A stretch of DNA of 45,935 nucleotides, from assembly GCF_016863295.1 (NCBI RefSeq), contig NZ_BOOP01000057.1, positions 1 to 45,935 on the forward strand. Direction: 5' to 3'. Within the stretch, counting starts at the first letter, position 1. Every line of letters begins with the position of its first letter. A program made the translations under genes and the position numbers. Below the pieces are notes generated by a model, which saw only the letters and a list, made by a program, of their open reading frames with translations, was not told where the DNA came from and did not search any database. The DNA is from Planotetraspora phitsanulokensis (lineage in GTDB: Bacteria > Actinomycetota > Actinomycetes > Streptosporangiales > Streptosporangiaceae). Positions 29,916 to 38,927 of this stretch are shown in pieces.

Positions 29916-32714
29916 CTAGGCATCCCCACTGAGAATCTGTCGGAGCCGCCTTGCCTCGGCTGCCACGCGAGCGGGCTTACGGAGCTCAGCAAGCCCGTCA
30001 AGCTCAGGGATCTTGAGGGTGCTCCCAGTCGCAGCGGCGCACTCCGAGCCGAGCACAAGCAGATCGGGCAGGCCCCTTGCACTGGGCTGGGCCGCCACAG
30101 CCGGGAGCGTTGAAGCCACTACACCGAGGACTTCACGCGGCAGTCCTGCCCGCGCCGCCTCGTTGAGCGAGGCGAGCAATCGGTTCGATTTGATCATCTG
30201 ACCGATCCATAGGTCTCCCAGTAGAGCGCCGAGCTGCTTGGTGTCCAACAGGGTGCGCGTAGCAAGGGTGAAGATCGCGTCTATCGCGGCTACGCGGTTC
30301 TCCGGCCGCCCGGCAGCCAGCCCGTAAGCCACAGCAAGGTGGACGACCGGTCCGGGTCGGCCTGATGTCTCCGCCAGAAGGGGCAGAACTGGATTGATGC
30401 TTCGCGATCTGTCGGTGGCTTGCTGGTAGAGCCCAGGGATCGCGTGCGCTGCCACGATTTCGGAGTGATGTGGCAGGAGCGAGGGCCAGTAGGCCGCAGG
30501 TTCACCCGGCCCTTGCCAGCCGCCCGCGTAGCCGGCGAACGCCCGCACGTGGAATGGATCCGGTGTGGTGGTGAGCACCGTGTAGAGCGGAGATTGTCCG
30601 GGCTCGGATGCGGCACTGAAGTGGGGCGCTATCCGAGGCACCGGCATCTCGAAATTCGGGGAGCCGCTGAATTGCTCGGCATCGCCGATGTTCCGAACGG
30701 CGAAGCCTTCGAAGACCGGAAATTCGAGACGTCCAGCCCCGATATTGGCGACGAATGTTGTACCGGGTCGACCGGCTATGACCGGGTCAGTCTTGACAAT
30801 CTCGCGTGCGGCTTCGACGGGCAGTCGGAGTAGTGCCTGTTCCAGATCCAACGGAAGCGGCACGGCAGCGAATTTGGCGTAGCTCTCAAGCCGCTGAACG
30901 AGTACGGCAGGGTCGATGCTTCCGTCGCCGCCTGTAGGTGTGGCGAGCAAGCACGGTATGCGTGCGCTGCCACTGACGAAATACTCGACGAGTTCGTGGG
31001 TCCGGTAGAGCGTGGCCCAATGAGGAGCCGGTGGAAACCCGTTGCGTCCGCGGTACAGCTCATCCATCACGAGGGCGCTTCGTCGGTCGCGTCCCAGCAC
31101 CGCGTCGAAGAGGCAGCGCAACGCTCCGGGGACGGCACGTTGTTCCCATCCTTGAAGTTGCTCGGCTGGATAGCGGAGCGCCAAGGGTTTGAGCGCCTCA
31201 GCCAGAGCTTGTGGATCGCGGTCGTATTCGACCACGACTGCCTCCAGGATGCGTTCCGCGTCGAGCGGATCGACGGGACGATCTGCCAGTGCGGGGACGG
31301 AAAACTCGGCCAGTTCCCAGACTGACCCGATGGGCGGCGGCATGACTCGCGGCTGGTAGTCGGGCAGAGGTGGAATCTCAATGCCGGGGTGTGACGAGGT
31401 CTCCTCGGCGCCAAGAGCGCGCCGCGCTTCATCACGGAATGCGGCGTCGAGGTTGTTCGCTGCTTCCAGCAGTTCGGCCAGGAGTGCCGCGTCGGCGGCC
31501 TTCGCATGCTTGACGACCAGACGGACCGCGCGTTCCTGGACGGTGCTCCCGGGGTGCGTGAACGCAGTAGCCGCAGCACGCAGGACCTGGCCGGCTGTCG
31601 CAGGGTCACGGCGGGCGGCGGCGTCCAGCCAGGCCAGCTGTGTTGTGGCGAGATTCTTCTCCGGCCGGGCGAGGACCGCGACCGCGATGTCGAGCAGCAC
31701 CTCCGTGTCGAGGCGGTCTGCATCGTCGAGGTCTCTCAGCGCCGCTTGGGCGATCTTCGCGACGGTGCCGGCGCCGCCGGCGGCGATACCGATGTATGTG
31801 CTCAGCCGGGGTGCGATCTCGTCCAACGTCGGCGCGAGTTCCTCATAGAGCATGACGAAGCCGCGCAGGTTTCCCGGCCGGTCACCGCGCAGCAGCTTGG
31901 CCAGACACAGGTCGAGCAGTTCACCGCGGTTCAGCACACCCTCATCGGTCAGCTTCGTCAGAGCTTTCGGCCATTCGTTGTCCGGACCGAATCGCGCCGC
32001 GTATTCGTCGGCGAGCGCAGTGCCGATGTCGGCGACCTCGAACAGGCGTGGAACGAACTCGGCCAGTCGCGGTTCCGCACCCAACCAGTCGAGCAGTGTG
32101 GTGTGGTGCGGAATCGATGGACGCGATCCGTGCTGCACGAGCCACTCGCGGACATCCGTACGGCCGGGCCGGTCGTAACGCACATTCCCGCCCTGACGGA
32201 CCCACCCGACGATGTAACCGTCCGTCGCCGGTATCACCGCGCCAGACCAGAAGACCAGCCCATCGAGCACCTCCCACAGGTGTGGATCACCACTATCGGG
32301 AAGCCAGTTCGCCAGCCGAACCGCCAAGTCCTGCTGCCAGGCGTTGTCCCGATGCTCGGGGAGCAGGAGTTGCAGCACCGATCTGAGGTTCGGATTCGTG
32401 GAGCCCCCGCGCTCCAAGCACCAGGTCGCATCCTTCAACCAGTTGCTGGTGAGCCAGTTCAAAGCCTCTGCCGGGCTTCCAGAACTCATGATTCCGGCAA
32501 GGTAGAGCGGAGCGAGCTGATCGTAGGCCGCCGCGTACCTGCCCATGTCACCCGAGCGCAGTTCGCCGCGCAGTTCCGTGCGCAGGGCCTTGAGCTGCGG
32601 CCGGAGGTGCTTCAGTTCGGCGGGCGGAACGGAGGCCAGACGCTGAATCACTGGTTGCGGTATCCGCGCCGCGATCAACGCGCGAAGTTCTGACCACTCG
32701 ATGCGGGCTGTCAT
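29916..32714 (-). CDS. DUF6493-family large alpha-helical protein
   Basis: 932 aa. I assign DUF6493 from the overall layout and the partnership with a SWIM zinc-finger gene; no catalytic motif is visible. The first half is made of HEAT-like helical hairpins (for example 'TTQLAWLDAAARRDPATAGQVLRAAA' in shortened form and 'LLAELLEAANNLDAAFRDEARRAL'), followed by a Pro-rich hinge near 465-485 (PPLPDYQPRVMPPPIGSVWE) and a second helical half. No signal peptide or membrane helix is seen. Its ATG overlaps the SWIM-gene TGA (ATGA), so the two products are coupled and probably interact. Codon choice looks less G/C-biased than in most neighbours (judged by eye). The function is unknown. Confidence 0.75.
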   Translation of the reverse strand: MTARIEWSELRALIAARIPQPVIQRLASVPPAELKHLRPQLKALRTELRGELRSGDMGRYAAAYDQLAPLYLAGIMSSGSPAEALNWLTSNWLKDATWCLERGGSTNPNLRSVLQLLLPEHRDNAWQQDLAVRLANWLPDSGDPHLWEVLDGLVFWSGAVIPATDGYIVGWVRQGGNVRYDRPGRTDVREWLVQHGSRPSIPHHTTLLDWLGAEPRLAEFVPRLFEVADIGTALADEYAARFGPDNEWPKALTKLTDEGVLNRGELLDLCLAKLLRGDRPGNLRGFVMLYEELAPTLDEIAPRLSTYIGIAAGGAGTVAKIAQAALRDLDDADRLDTEVLLDIAVAVLARPEKNLATTQLAWLDAAARRDPATAGQVLRAAATAFTHPGSTVQERAVRLVVKHAKAADAALLAELLEAANNLDAAFRDEARRALGAEETSSHPGIEIPPLPDYQPRVMPPPIGSVWELAEFSVPALADRPVDPLDAERILEAVVVEYDRDPQALAEALKPLALRYPAEQLQGWEQRAVPGALRCLFDAVLGRDRRSALVMDELYRGRNGFPPAPHWATLYRTHELVEYFVSGSARIPCLLATPTGGDGSIDPAVLVQRLESYAKFAAVPLPLDLEQALLRLPVEAAREIVKTDPVIAGRPGTTFVANIGAGRLEFPVFEGFAVRNIGDAEQFSGSPNFEMPVPRIAPHFSAASEPGQSPLYTVLTTTPDPFHVRAFAGYAGGWQGPGEPAAYWPSLLPHHSEIVAAHAIPGLYQQATDRSRSINPVLPLLAETSGRPGPVVHLAVAYGLAAGRPENRVAAIDAIFTLATRTLLDTKQLGALLGDLWIGQMIKSNRLLASLNEAARAGLPREVLGVVASTLPAVAAQPSARGLPDLLVLGSECAAATGSTLKIPELDGLAELRKPARVAAEARRLRQILSGDA

Positions 32715-34081
32715 ATCGTCCGGTTCTCCTGAGGGTGGGTGGCAGGGTCGAGCGCCGCGGCGAGAATGTGCGTGCACGGTCCACGTCCGCCGGCGTACTC
32801 GGCCCACCATCGGCAGGTGCACGAAGCACGGTCACCGTCGAAGCGCACCTGGTAGCTGAACGAGCCGGCCCGCACAGTGCAGAGGTTCCCCGTGCGGTTC
32901 ACAGCGCCCACGTCGACGAGCGAGCGGGCCGCGGCCAGGCGAGGGTTGTCCTTGATCGCACGTAGCGCGTCATAGGGCAACTCCCGGTGGAAGAACGCCG
33001 CCTCGGCGATGTCGTAGCCGACCCGCCCAGCGGTGCCGAGCTGGGTCAGCGCCGCACGGACCCGCTCACGGGACAGTCCTGAGGTCTCGGCCAGGGCATC
33101 CAGATCGATCCGGCCCTGGAAGTCGAGCAGCGCTCCCACGGTCTCGGCGTCGTCGAGCACCGTGTCCTCGGCCAGTGCCGTGAGCACCGCGCCTTCTCCG
33201 GAGAACCCGCGCGCGACCTCGGGCGAGAGAGCCAAGGTCAGTCGCATCCCAGGCAGGTCCAGCTGCCAGGCCGAGGCGGCGGGCCGCGTTCCGGTCGCAC
33301 CACCCGGGCCGTACACGGTCAGTTGTCCACCGAACCGCAGCAGCGGAAGCAGTTCCTTGAGCCGATGCGTGCCGGAAAGGCCGACTGCACCCGACGCCGG
33401 CCGCGACGTGACCCGCAGCGACCGCGCCGACGGAAGTACCCACAACACCCCACGCTCTGCTTTCGGCAGCGTACGCAGGAACCGCGCCGCGTCCACGGCG
33501 GCAAGCTGCGCACGTGGATCGAATGCCGAGCAGATCGCCTGGACCTCGGCGAAGCCGCGCAGCCATCGATACGGGAGCGGCACCTTCCGCTCGACCACGG
33601 TCCCGTCGAAGGTCGTCACCGCCAGCGCCTCAGGGCCCACCTCCAGGCGCAGCGGATCGGCACCGCGTACCCGCGCGAGCGCAAGCCGAAGCGGATCGTT
33701 CACGTCAACATTCGTCGTCCCGCGAGCCAACCGCTCACCGTCCAAAGCCTCGCTCAGAACATCGAGACGCGCATAGACGCCACAGCAGGCCGAGAACGCC
33801 TCAAACCGCAGCCGCTCCCCGTCGCAGGTGACCACAGGGTCCCGCGTCCAAGTCGGGCGCGGTTGGTGATAGCGGGTGCCGGCCACATTCGCCACGGCCA
33901 ACAACGCCACTGCCGCAGTCTCGGCCTCAGCCAGGTACCCGGTGAAGAACCGTGGATGTGCCGACTCCCCGCAACTGTTCGTCCCACCCGAGGTCTGCAG
34001 ATCAAGCCCGCCTGTACTCGAAAGGCCGGACGCTCGCGCGTACGCATACGACTGTGAATTCGATGGCACGATTCGGACCAT
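32711..34081 (-). CDS. SWIM zinc-finger protein
   Basis: 456 aa. The SWIM finger C-x-C-x(n)-C-x-H is at about 417-436 (CTC...PCTH) near the C-terminus. A winged-helix-like segment precedes it (about 310-360, 'LDALAETSGLSRERVRAALTQLGTAGRVGYD' in shortened form). The rest is a mixed alpha/beta region with no known fold I can name. SWIM domains bind nucleic acid or proteins. The start ATG 34079-34081 is weakly supported by TTAGG; the frame is open further upstream. It forms a coupled pair with the DUF6493 gene. In other actinobacteria SWIM genes occur next to MoxR/VWA-type genes; none is present here. Confidence 0.85.
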   Translation of the reverse strand: MVRIVPSNSQSYAYARASGLSSTGGLDLQTSGGTNSCGESAHPRFFTGYLAEAETAAVALLAVANVAGTRYHQPRPTWTRDPVVTCDGERLRFEAFSACCGVYARLDVLSEALDGERLARGTTNVDVNDPLRLALARVRGADPLRLEVGPEALAVTTFDGTVVERKVPLPYRWLRGFAEVQAICSAFDPRAQLAAVDAARFLRTLPKAERGVLWVLPSARSLRVTSRPASGAVGLSGTHRLKELLPLLRFGGQLTVYGPGGATGTRPAASAWQLDLPGMRLTLALSPEVARGFSGEGAVLTALAEDTVLDDAETVGALLDFQGRIDLDALAETSGLSRERVRAALTQLGTAGRVGYDIAEAAFFHRELPYDALRAIKDNPRLAAARSLVDVGAVNRTGNLCTVRAGSFSYQVRFDGDRASCTCRWWAEYAGGRGPCTHILAAALDPATHPQENRTI

Positions 34082-34158
34082 AACGATGCCTAACGACAAT
34101 CCATGCTCAACGAGGCAGGCCCAGTGACCAGCACAAGCTGTGGGCGATGAGCCGCAGG

Positions 34159-34947
34159 TCAGTGCAGGTCTACCTGGAACGCGTGACGGTGGTCGGCGGG
34201 ACAGGTGAAGACGCGCAGGTCTCCCCACCGGCCGACGACAACCCCTGTCTCGTCGTCGCTGGCCACGGTGAACAGGAGCGTCATGGCCGTGCCGCAGTCA
34301 CCGCAGGCGAAGGTTGTGGGGTGCGTCAGGTGCCAGGTTGGCCAGCCGCCGAGTTTCCAGCCGGCGAGGCGGGCGATGACGTCACCGCCGTCGCCGGTCT
34401 CGCGGACCAGTTCCTCAAGCCGCGGACGGAGTTCTGCGGGCAGCTCCTCACGGAAAGGGAGGTCGGTCACGCGCTCAGCGGTTATGGCGCACGCCTGCGG
34501 CAGGTAGCCGTCCTCCTCATACCGCGAGGGCGCCGGTGGAGTCGCCAATTGGCTGATCACGTCAGCGGCCCGGCGCCATCGCAGCTCAAGCACAGGGCTG
34601 GCGTCGGCCTGCCGGGCCGGAGGATCCCAGTGTTCATTGGGACACCAAAGGATCTGCAAGAGGTCGATGTCGGCGGGCCACCAGGGTCCCGGCGCGTCGC
34701 GGCGGAAGATCTGTGCGACCGGCACCATGGCCGTGCCGGGCACGCCGACGGGGCTTTTCTCGTCGGGCAAGGAGCACTCGGGCCACGGTTCGTCACTCGG
34801 CCATAACAGTGGTCCGCCGATGGAACTGTTCCGGCGGTCCGGCTCTGCCCGCTCAGGATGGAGGAGGACTGCGTCGCGCGCATGGGGAGCGAGTTCGGGA
34901 AGTACGGCAAGTATCGCTTCGATCGTCGGTCTGGGGGTGCGGGTCAT
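34159..34947 (-). CDS. DUF1963-like (YwqG-type) protein with a C-terminal zinc site
   Basis: 262 aa. 'SSIGGPLLWPSDEPWPEC' (about 41-58) and 'GPWWPADIDLLQILWCPNEHW' resemble the DUF1963/YwqG fold, with 'KLGGWPTWHLTHP' further on. Cys pairs 'FACGDCG' and 'TCPADHRHAF' near the end could bind zinc. The family has no established activity. GGAAGG lies 5 nt before ATG 34945-34947. It is 77 nt upstream of the SWIM gene on the same strand and may share its transcript. Confidence 0.75.
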   Translation of the reverse strand: MTRTPRPTIEAILAVLPELAPHARDAVLLHPERAEPDRRNSSIGGPLLWPSDEPWPECSLPDEKSPVGVPGTAMVPVAQIFRRDAPGPWWPADIDLLQILWCPNEHWDPPARQADASPVLELRWRRAADVISQLATPPAPSRYEEDGYLPQACAITAERVTDLPFREELPAELRPRLEELVRETGDGGDVIARLAGWKLGGWPTWHLTHPTTFACGDCGTAMTLLFTVASDDETGVVVGRWGDLRVFTCPADHRHAFQVDLH

Positions 34948-35073
34948 CGTGCCTTCCGGTCAGCTGGTCGTCGATCGCTCGCAGCGTATAGGTCAGCCGT
35001 AGCCGGCCCAGCAGGCCAGGGGCACCGCGCGAGATGTCAGGCCCGGAGATCGCGGTATCCGGGCCCTGCCGCG

Positions 35074-35670
35074 TCACCGGCGCGGCGCCTGCCACCGGGT
35101 GTCGAGATGGCCGTGCCGCATTCGGCCTACCAGGCGGACGTGCAGCGTCTCCGGCGTGTTGTCGCCCGCGTCCCTGCTGATCGCCAGGCTGCTGTGCCGT
35201 ACCGACAGCTCGTTGGCGTCCACCACCATGCCCGGCGCGAGGACCAGCTCCACGTTGCCGCCGGTCACCCGCAGCTCGATGACCAGCTCGGGTGCGCTGC
35301 GCACCGCGCTGGTCAGGTCCAGCATCACGTCGCACCACGCGGTGCGCAGCGCCAGCCGGTGCGGCAGCGTCCACCGGCCGTCGCGGCGCACCGAGCCGTG
35401 CCGCTCCTTGATCGTGAGCAGTTCGGCGGCCGGCGTCCCGGCGAACGGCAGCGTGAGCGCGCCGTCGCTGCCTGGCACCGCGATCAGATCGGCGGTGAGC
35501 GGGGCCAGTGCGTCGATGGTGCGGGCGGCCAGTGCCGCGTCCAGCCGCTCGTCGAACTCGACCGGGTCGAGCCGGCCGTCGGCGACGGCGGCGCGCAGCA
35601 GTTCGATGACCCGGTCGCGGTCCGCGTCGGACGCGCGCAGCGCGGGTGAGCTGGACGGATCTGCCGGCAT
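35074..35670 (-). CDS. DUF1707 (SHOCT-like) domain protein
   Basis: 198 aa. The N-terminal DUF1707 module 'LRASDADRDRVIELLRAAVADGRLDPVEFDERLDAALAART' in shortened form is unmistakable for actinobacteria; the remainder is a beta-rich domain ('GNVELVLAPGMVVDANELSV'). No membrane helix is present, unlike many members. Such proteins are usually cell-envelope or stress linked, with unknown mechanism. ATG 35668-35670 is preceded by GAGGAGG. It could be the first gene of the minus-strand set ending at the VOC gene (29469), but a 126-bp gap follows it. Confidence 0.88.
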   Translation of the reverse strand: MPADPSSSPALRASDADRDRVIELLRAAVADGRLDPVEFDERLDAALAARTIDALAPLTADLIAVPGSDGALTLPFAGTPAAELLTIKERHGSVRRDGRWTLPHRLALRTAWCDVMLDLTSAVRSAPELVIELRVTGGNVELVLAPGMVVDANELSVRHSSLAISRDAGDNTPETLHVRLVGRMRHGHLDTRWQAPRR

Positions 35671-35910
35671 CCGGCCTCCTCGGCGGCGACGTGGTGGCAC
35701 CGGGCCATCGACATTCTATGGTGGTGATGCTGTTTTGACGGGAATGGTGATCCCTCCTGCCTTCTTGCGTATTCGCCCGTCTCGCAGCGGAATCGATGAC
35801 TGATTGGTCTAAGGAGACACATACGTAGGCGATTTTGCGGACCGCCACGGTCGTGGACAGCACGGCTGCGTCGATCGGGGGATCACGCGGCCGACCGATC
35901 CCGGTACGAC

Positions 35911-36297
35911 TTACCGCTCGGTGTCCTGGGGATACCAGCGCAGTTCGACGGTATTGCGGTCGGGGTCCTGAACGTATAGCGACTGCGCGTCGCCACGCGC
36001 GCCGAACCGGCGGACCGGCCCCTCCAGCACGGTGAAGACGCCGGAATCGATTACGTGCTGCCAGTCCACAGGATCCACGACAAGGCAGATGTGGTCCACG
36101 TTCGATTCGCCACGCGGGCGGTCGACCAGGTCGATGATGGTGGATTCGTTGACCCGTACCGATGGGAAGGGCGCCTTACCCGCCCGCCACTCCGCAACCC
36201 GCACCTCCGCGAGTCCGAGTGTTTCCGAGTAGAACTCCAGTGCTCGCTCAACATCCCGCACGTTGAGAACCAGGTGATCAAACGCTTTTACGTGCAC
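35911..36297 (-). CDS. VOC-family (glyoxalase-like) protein
   Basis: 128 aa. 'FDHLVLNVRDVERALEFYSETLGL' opens module 1 with the metal-position His, 'DHICLVVDP' opens module 2, and 'LYVQDPDRNTVELRWYP' closes it with a Glu. This is the compact VOC type often annotated as dioxygenase or virulence-type glyoxalase. The start is a GTG (36295-36297) with AAGGAG 7 nt upstream. It is 46 nt downstream of the MFS gene on the same strand, so the two may be co-transcribed, consistent with modification plus export of one compound (inference). Confidence 0.88.
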   Translation of the reverse strand: MHVKAFDHLVLNVRDVERALEFYSETLGLAEVRVAEWRAGKAPFPSVRVNESTIIDLVDRPRGESNVDHICLVVDPVDWQHVIDSGVFTVLEGPVRRFGARGDAQSLYVQDPDRNTVELRWYPQDTER

Positions 36298-36343
36298 CGA
36301 TGAACTCCTTTATCGACTGCCTCATCAGGATTGGAGGACTGGT

Positions 36344-37558
36344 TTATTCGCGGGCGGCCAAGGCATCGTCGGGGACGGTGCGTGAGGCCCTCTGGCGGGT
36401 GCTGAGTGTGAGGAGCAGCGAAGCCGCTGTCAGCGCCACGCCGAACCAGACGACACTTGTGACACCGAGATGATCGGCGAACAGTCCGCCGAAAAGCGCC
36501 CCCAGCGCAATGGATGTGTTATATGCCATGGTGTTGAGTGACATCGCGGCTTCGAAGGTGTCGGGCGCGGCGGCCTGCGTCATGTTGACCTGGCACAACT
36601 GGACGACGCCGAAGGAAACTCCCCAGAGAATCAGCGAGATCATCGAACCGGCCTGCCCGCGACCGATCGTGAGCAGCAACAGCAAGGACACCACGAGTCC
36701 CGCGCAGCCGACGATGAAGCTGCCCCTCAAATTCTTGTTCACCGTGTGTCCGGCGATGAAGTTTCCGGCCGCCCCTCCTGCGCCATAAACCATCAGCACC
36801 ACGGTGATGAACAAGGGTGCGGCGGATGAAGTGCCCTCCAGGTAGGGGCGCACAAAGGTGTACGCACCGAAATGGCCGAGCACGAACAGTACGACGGTGA
36901 ACAGCACCAAACGGAGCGGCACGTTCTTGAGTGGGAGCCCGAAGACCTCCCGAACAGAAACCGCGTTCGCCGACGGCAGCGATGGAATGACGGCGACGAC
37001 CGCGAGGAACACCAACGCGCTGAGGCCGGCCCAGATGAGGAACGTGGTTCGCCAGTCGGTGAGGCTTTCCAGGACTGTTCCGAGCGGTATGCCCACGACC
37101 GCCGCGATCGAGATGCCGGACATCACGATCGCGGCTGCCCTGCTCGCGTGGCGTTCCGGAACGAGGCGCATCGCCATGCTCACGCCTATCGCCCAGAACA
37201 CGCCGCTGGCGAATCCCATGATGAGCCGTGTCGTCAAGATCAGCGCATAGTTCGGCGAGATGGAGGTGATCACGTTTCCGAGGGTCAGTATCACCAGGAG
37301 CGTGGACAGCAGGGCGCGTCGGTTGACGCGCCTGGTCCAGGCCACGATGAACGGCACGCCCAGGCCGGCGGAGACGCCGTACAGAGTAACCATCAGTCCG
37401 GCAACGCCCACTGATATGCCCAGGCTTGTGCTTACCGGGGTAAGTAGGCCGACGGGCATCAACTCGGTGGTCAGGAAGGCGAACAGACTGGCCGTGATCG
37501 CTGAAACACCCAGCCAGGATCTGAAGGTCGAGTGCGGGCGTTCGTCGTATGTGGCCAT
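36344..37558 (-). CDS. DHA1-family MFS transporter (AraJ/Cmx type)
   Basis: 404 aa, 12 helices. 'TASLFAFLTTELMPVGLLTPVSTSLGIS' in shortened form is the TM1 signature of the AraJ/CmlA-like drug and sugar efflux group; 'RLIMGFASGVFWAIGVSMAMRLVP' is TM4 (motif B), and 'VMSGISIAAVVGIPLGTVLE' is the TM5 antiporter motif. It exports small molecules by proton exchange. It resembles the MFS half of the fusion at 7165 in family but not closely. ATG 37556-37558 has only a purine-rich AGAAAGAAG leader. The region upstream is unusually A/T-rich. Confidence 0.92.
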   Translation of the reverse strand: MATYDERPHSTFRSWLGVSAITASLFAFLTTELMPVGLLTPVSTSLGISVGVAGLMVTLYGVSAGLGVPFIVAWTRRVNRRALLSTLLVILTLGNVITSISPNYALILTTRLIMGFASGVFWAIGVSMAMRLVPERHASRAAAIVMSGISIAAVVGIPLGTVLESLTDWRTTFLIWAGLSALVFLAVVAVIPSLPSANAVSVREVFGLPLKNVPLRLVLFTVVLFVLGHFGAYTFVRPYLEGTSSAAPLFITVVLMVYGAGGAAGNFIAGHTVNKNLRGSFIVGCAGLVVSLLLLLTIGRGQAGSMISLILWGVSFGVVQLCQVNMTQAAAPDTFEAAMSLNTMAYNTSIALGALFGGLFADHLGVTSVVWFGVALTAASLLLTLSTRQRASRTVPDDALAARE

Positions 37559-37939
37559 TTTCTTCTTTCTGATTGTTTCTAGGTCGAAGGCTTTTAGATG
37601 ACTGAATGAACTGCGTTATTCAGCTCCTCTTCGCTCTGACGCGTTCCTGCGCCCACAACACGAAAGTCGCGGTGGACAGCGCCGCCGAGCAGGCTCACCC
37701 CGGTCCACCCGGCTCCGGCCCAGGCAACGGAGGTCAGCAGTGATCCGGCGGCGCTGACGAAGCGGTCATGAGCGCGGAGTTGAGCCGGTTGGCCGGCCAG
37801 GGCGATGCAGTCGCGGAGGGGCCGCCGTGGTGGGCACACGCTTCAGGGTTTCCGTCATGCGTTCAAGGGTGCGCGAGCCTCGATCAATGAGTCCAACACA
37901 TAATTTTCATCGTGATCGATCGTGAGGCACGATGGTTGG
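37559..37939. other. Gap with a doubtful, possibly frameshifted small gene
   Basis: 381 bp. On the minus strand an 81-codon frame (37594-37839) ends ...EEELNNAVHSVI, and a second frame from ATG 37856-37858 begins MTETLKRVPTTAAPPR and stops early. Joined by a frameshift they could be one decayed gene of the MFS transcript, but I recognise no family. The right end (about 37880-37939) is A/T-rich and should hold the LysR promoter; CGATCAATG and CGTGATCGATCG stretches there are candidate LysR sites. Confidence 0.25.
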
Positions 37940-38857
37940 ATGGAGCTGCAGCAGCTGAGGTATGTCGTCGCGGTCGCGGAAACCAGCAACTTCACCAGGG
38001 CGGCCGAGCGCTGCCGGGTGGTCCAATCGGCGCTCAGTCATCAGATCGCCGCTTTGGAACGGGAGCTGGGCGCTCGGTTGTTCGAGCGCACCAGCCGCCG
38101 CGTACGGCTGACGCCGGCCGGAGAGGCGTTCCTGCCTGCGGCCCGGGATTGCCTGGAGGCCGCGGACCGCGCGCGGGCCGAGGTCGCGGCCGCCAGTGGG
38201 GAGATCCGAGGACGGCTCGCCGTCGGCGCAATCCCCACGGTGGCGGCCGTCAACCTGCCGGTCGTCCTGAGGGACTACCGTCGGCGCCATCCGCGGGTGC
38301 ACGTCACGCTCACCTCGGCGGGCAGCGATGCTCTGATCGAGCGGGTCCGGCAGGGCGGCGTCGACGTCGCGTTCCTCGGCCTGCCGCCCCGCGCGGAACC
38401 GAAGGGCGTCCAGAGCCGCAGGCTCGGCGGAGGCGAACTGGTCGCCGTGGTCGCACCGGATTACCCCCGGGCGGAGAACGAGGTGGACCTGCAGAGCCTG
38501 GCGGACGAACCGTTCATTGACTTCCGCGCCGGCGCGGCCGGGCGCGCACAGTCAGACGAGGCCTTCGCGGCCGCAGGGGTACGACGTGAGGTGCCCTTCG
38601 AGGTGTCGTCCGCCGACTTCATGGTCGATCTGGTACGGCAGGGCCTCGGCGTGGGCATGCTGCCGGCCGCGTACGCGCCGCGCTTCCCCGACCTGCGCAT
38701 CATCCGTCTTCGCGATGCTCCCACGCGGATGGAGCACCTGATCTGGGGTAACCGACCGTCCCCGGCGGCCGTGGCCTTCCTCGAGTTGATTCGCGTTGGT
38801 CATGCGGAGAGCGTCTCTCTGCCGAGCCGCGGCGGGCGGGAGACGCTCCCTGCGTGA
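37940..38857 (+). CDS. LysR-family transcriptional regulator
   Basis: 305 aa. Winged helix at about 1-60: 'MELQQLRYVVAVAETSNFTRAAERC' in shortened form and 'LSHQIAALERELGARLFERTSRRVRLT'. The co-inducer domain runs from about 88 to 290 ('RLAVGAIPTVAAVNLPVVL', 'VAFLGLPP', 'VRQGLGVGMLPAAYA'). ATG 37940 is chosen as the canonical family start over the GTG at 37922. It is divergent from the MFS gene at 37558 and likely controls it. It converges with the epoxide hydrolase downstream. Confidence 0.92.
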   Translation: MELQQLRYVVAVAETSNFTRAAERCRVVQSALSHQIAALERELGARLFERTSRRVRLTPAGEAFLPAARDCLEAADRARAEVAAASGEIRGRLAVGAIPTVAAVNLPVVLRDYRRRHPRVHVTLTSAGSDALIERVRQGGVDVAFLGLPPRAEPKGVQSRRLGGGELVAVVAPDYPRAENEVDLQSLADEPFIDFRAGAAGRAQSDEAFAAAGVRREVPFEVSSADFMVDLVRQGLGVGMLPAAYAPRFPDLRIIRLRDAPTRMEHLIWGNRPSPAAVAFLELIRVGHAESVSLPSRGGRETLPA

Positions 38858-38927
38858 TCACCCATTGCTTCGTTGCCGACGCTGGGCTGATCTTGCGATG
38901 CTCCGGGCCGGAACGTGCATCCGGGCT

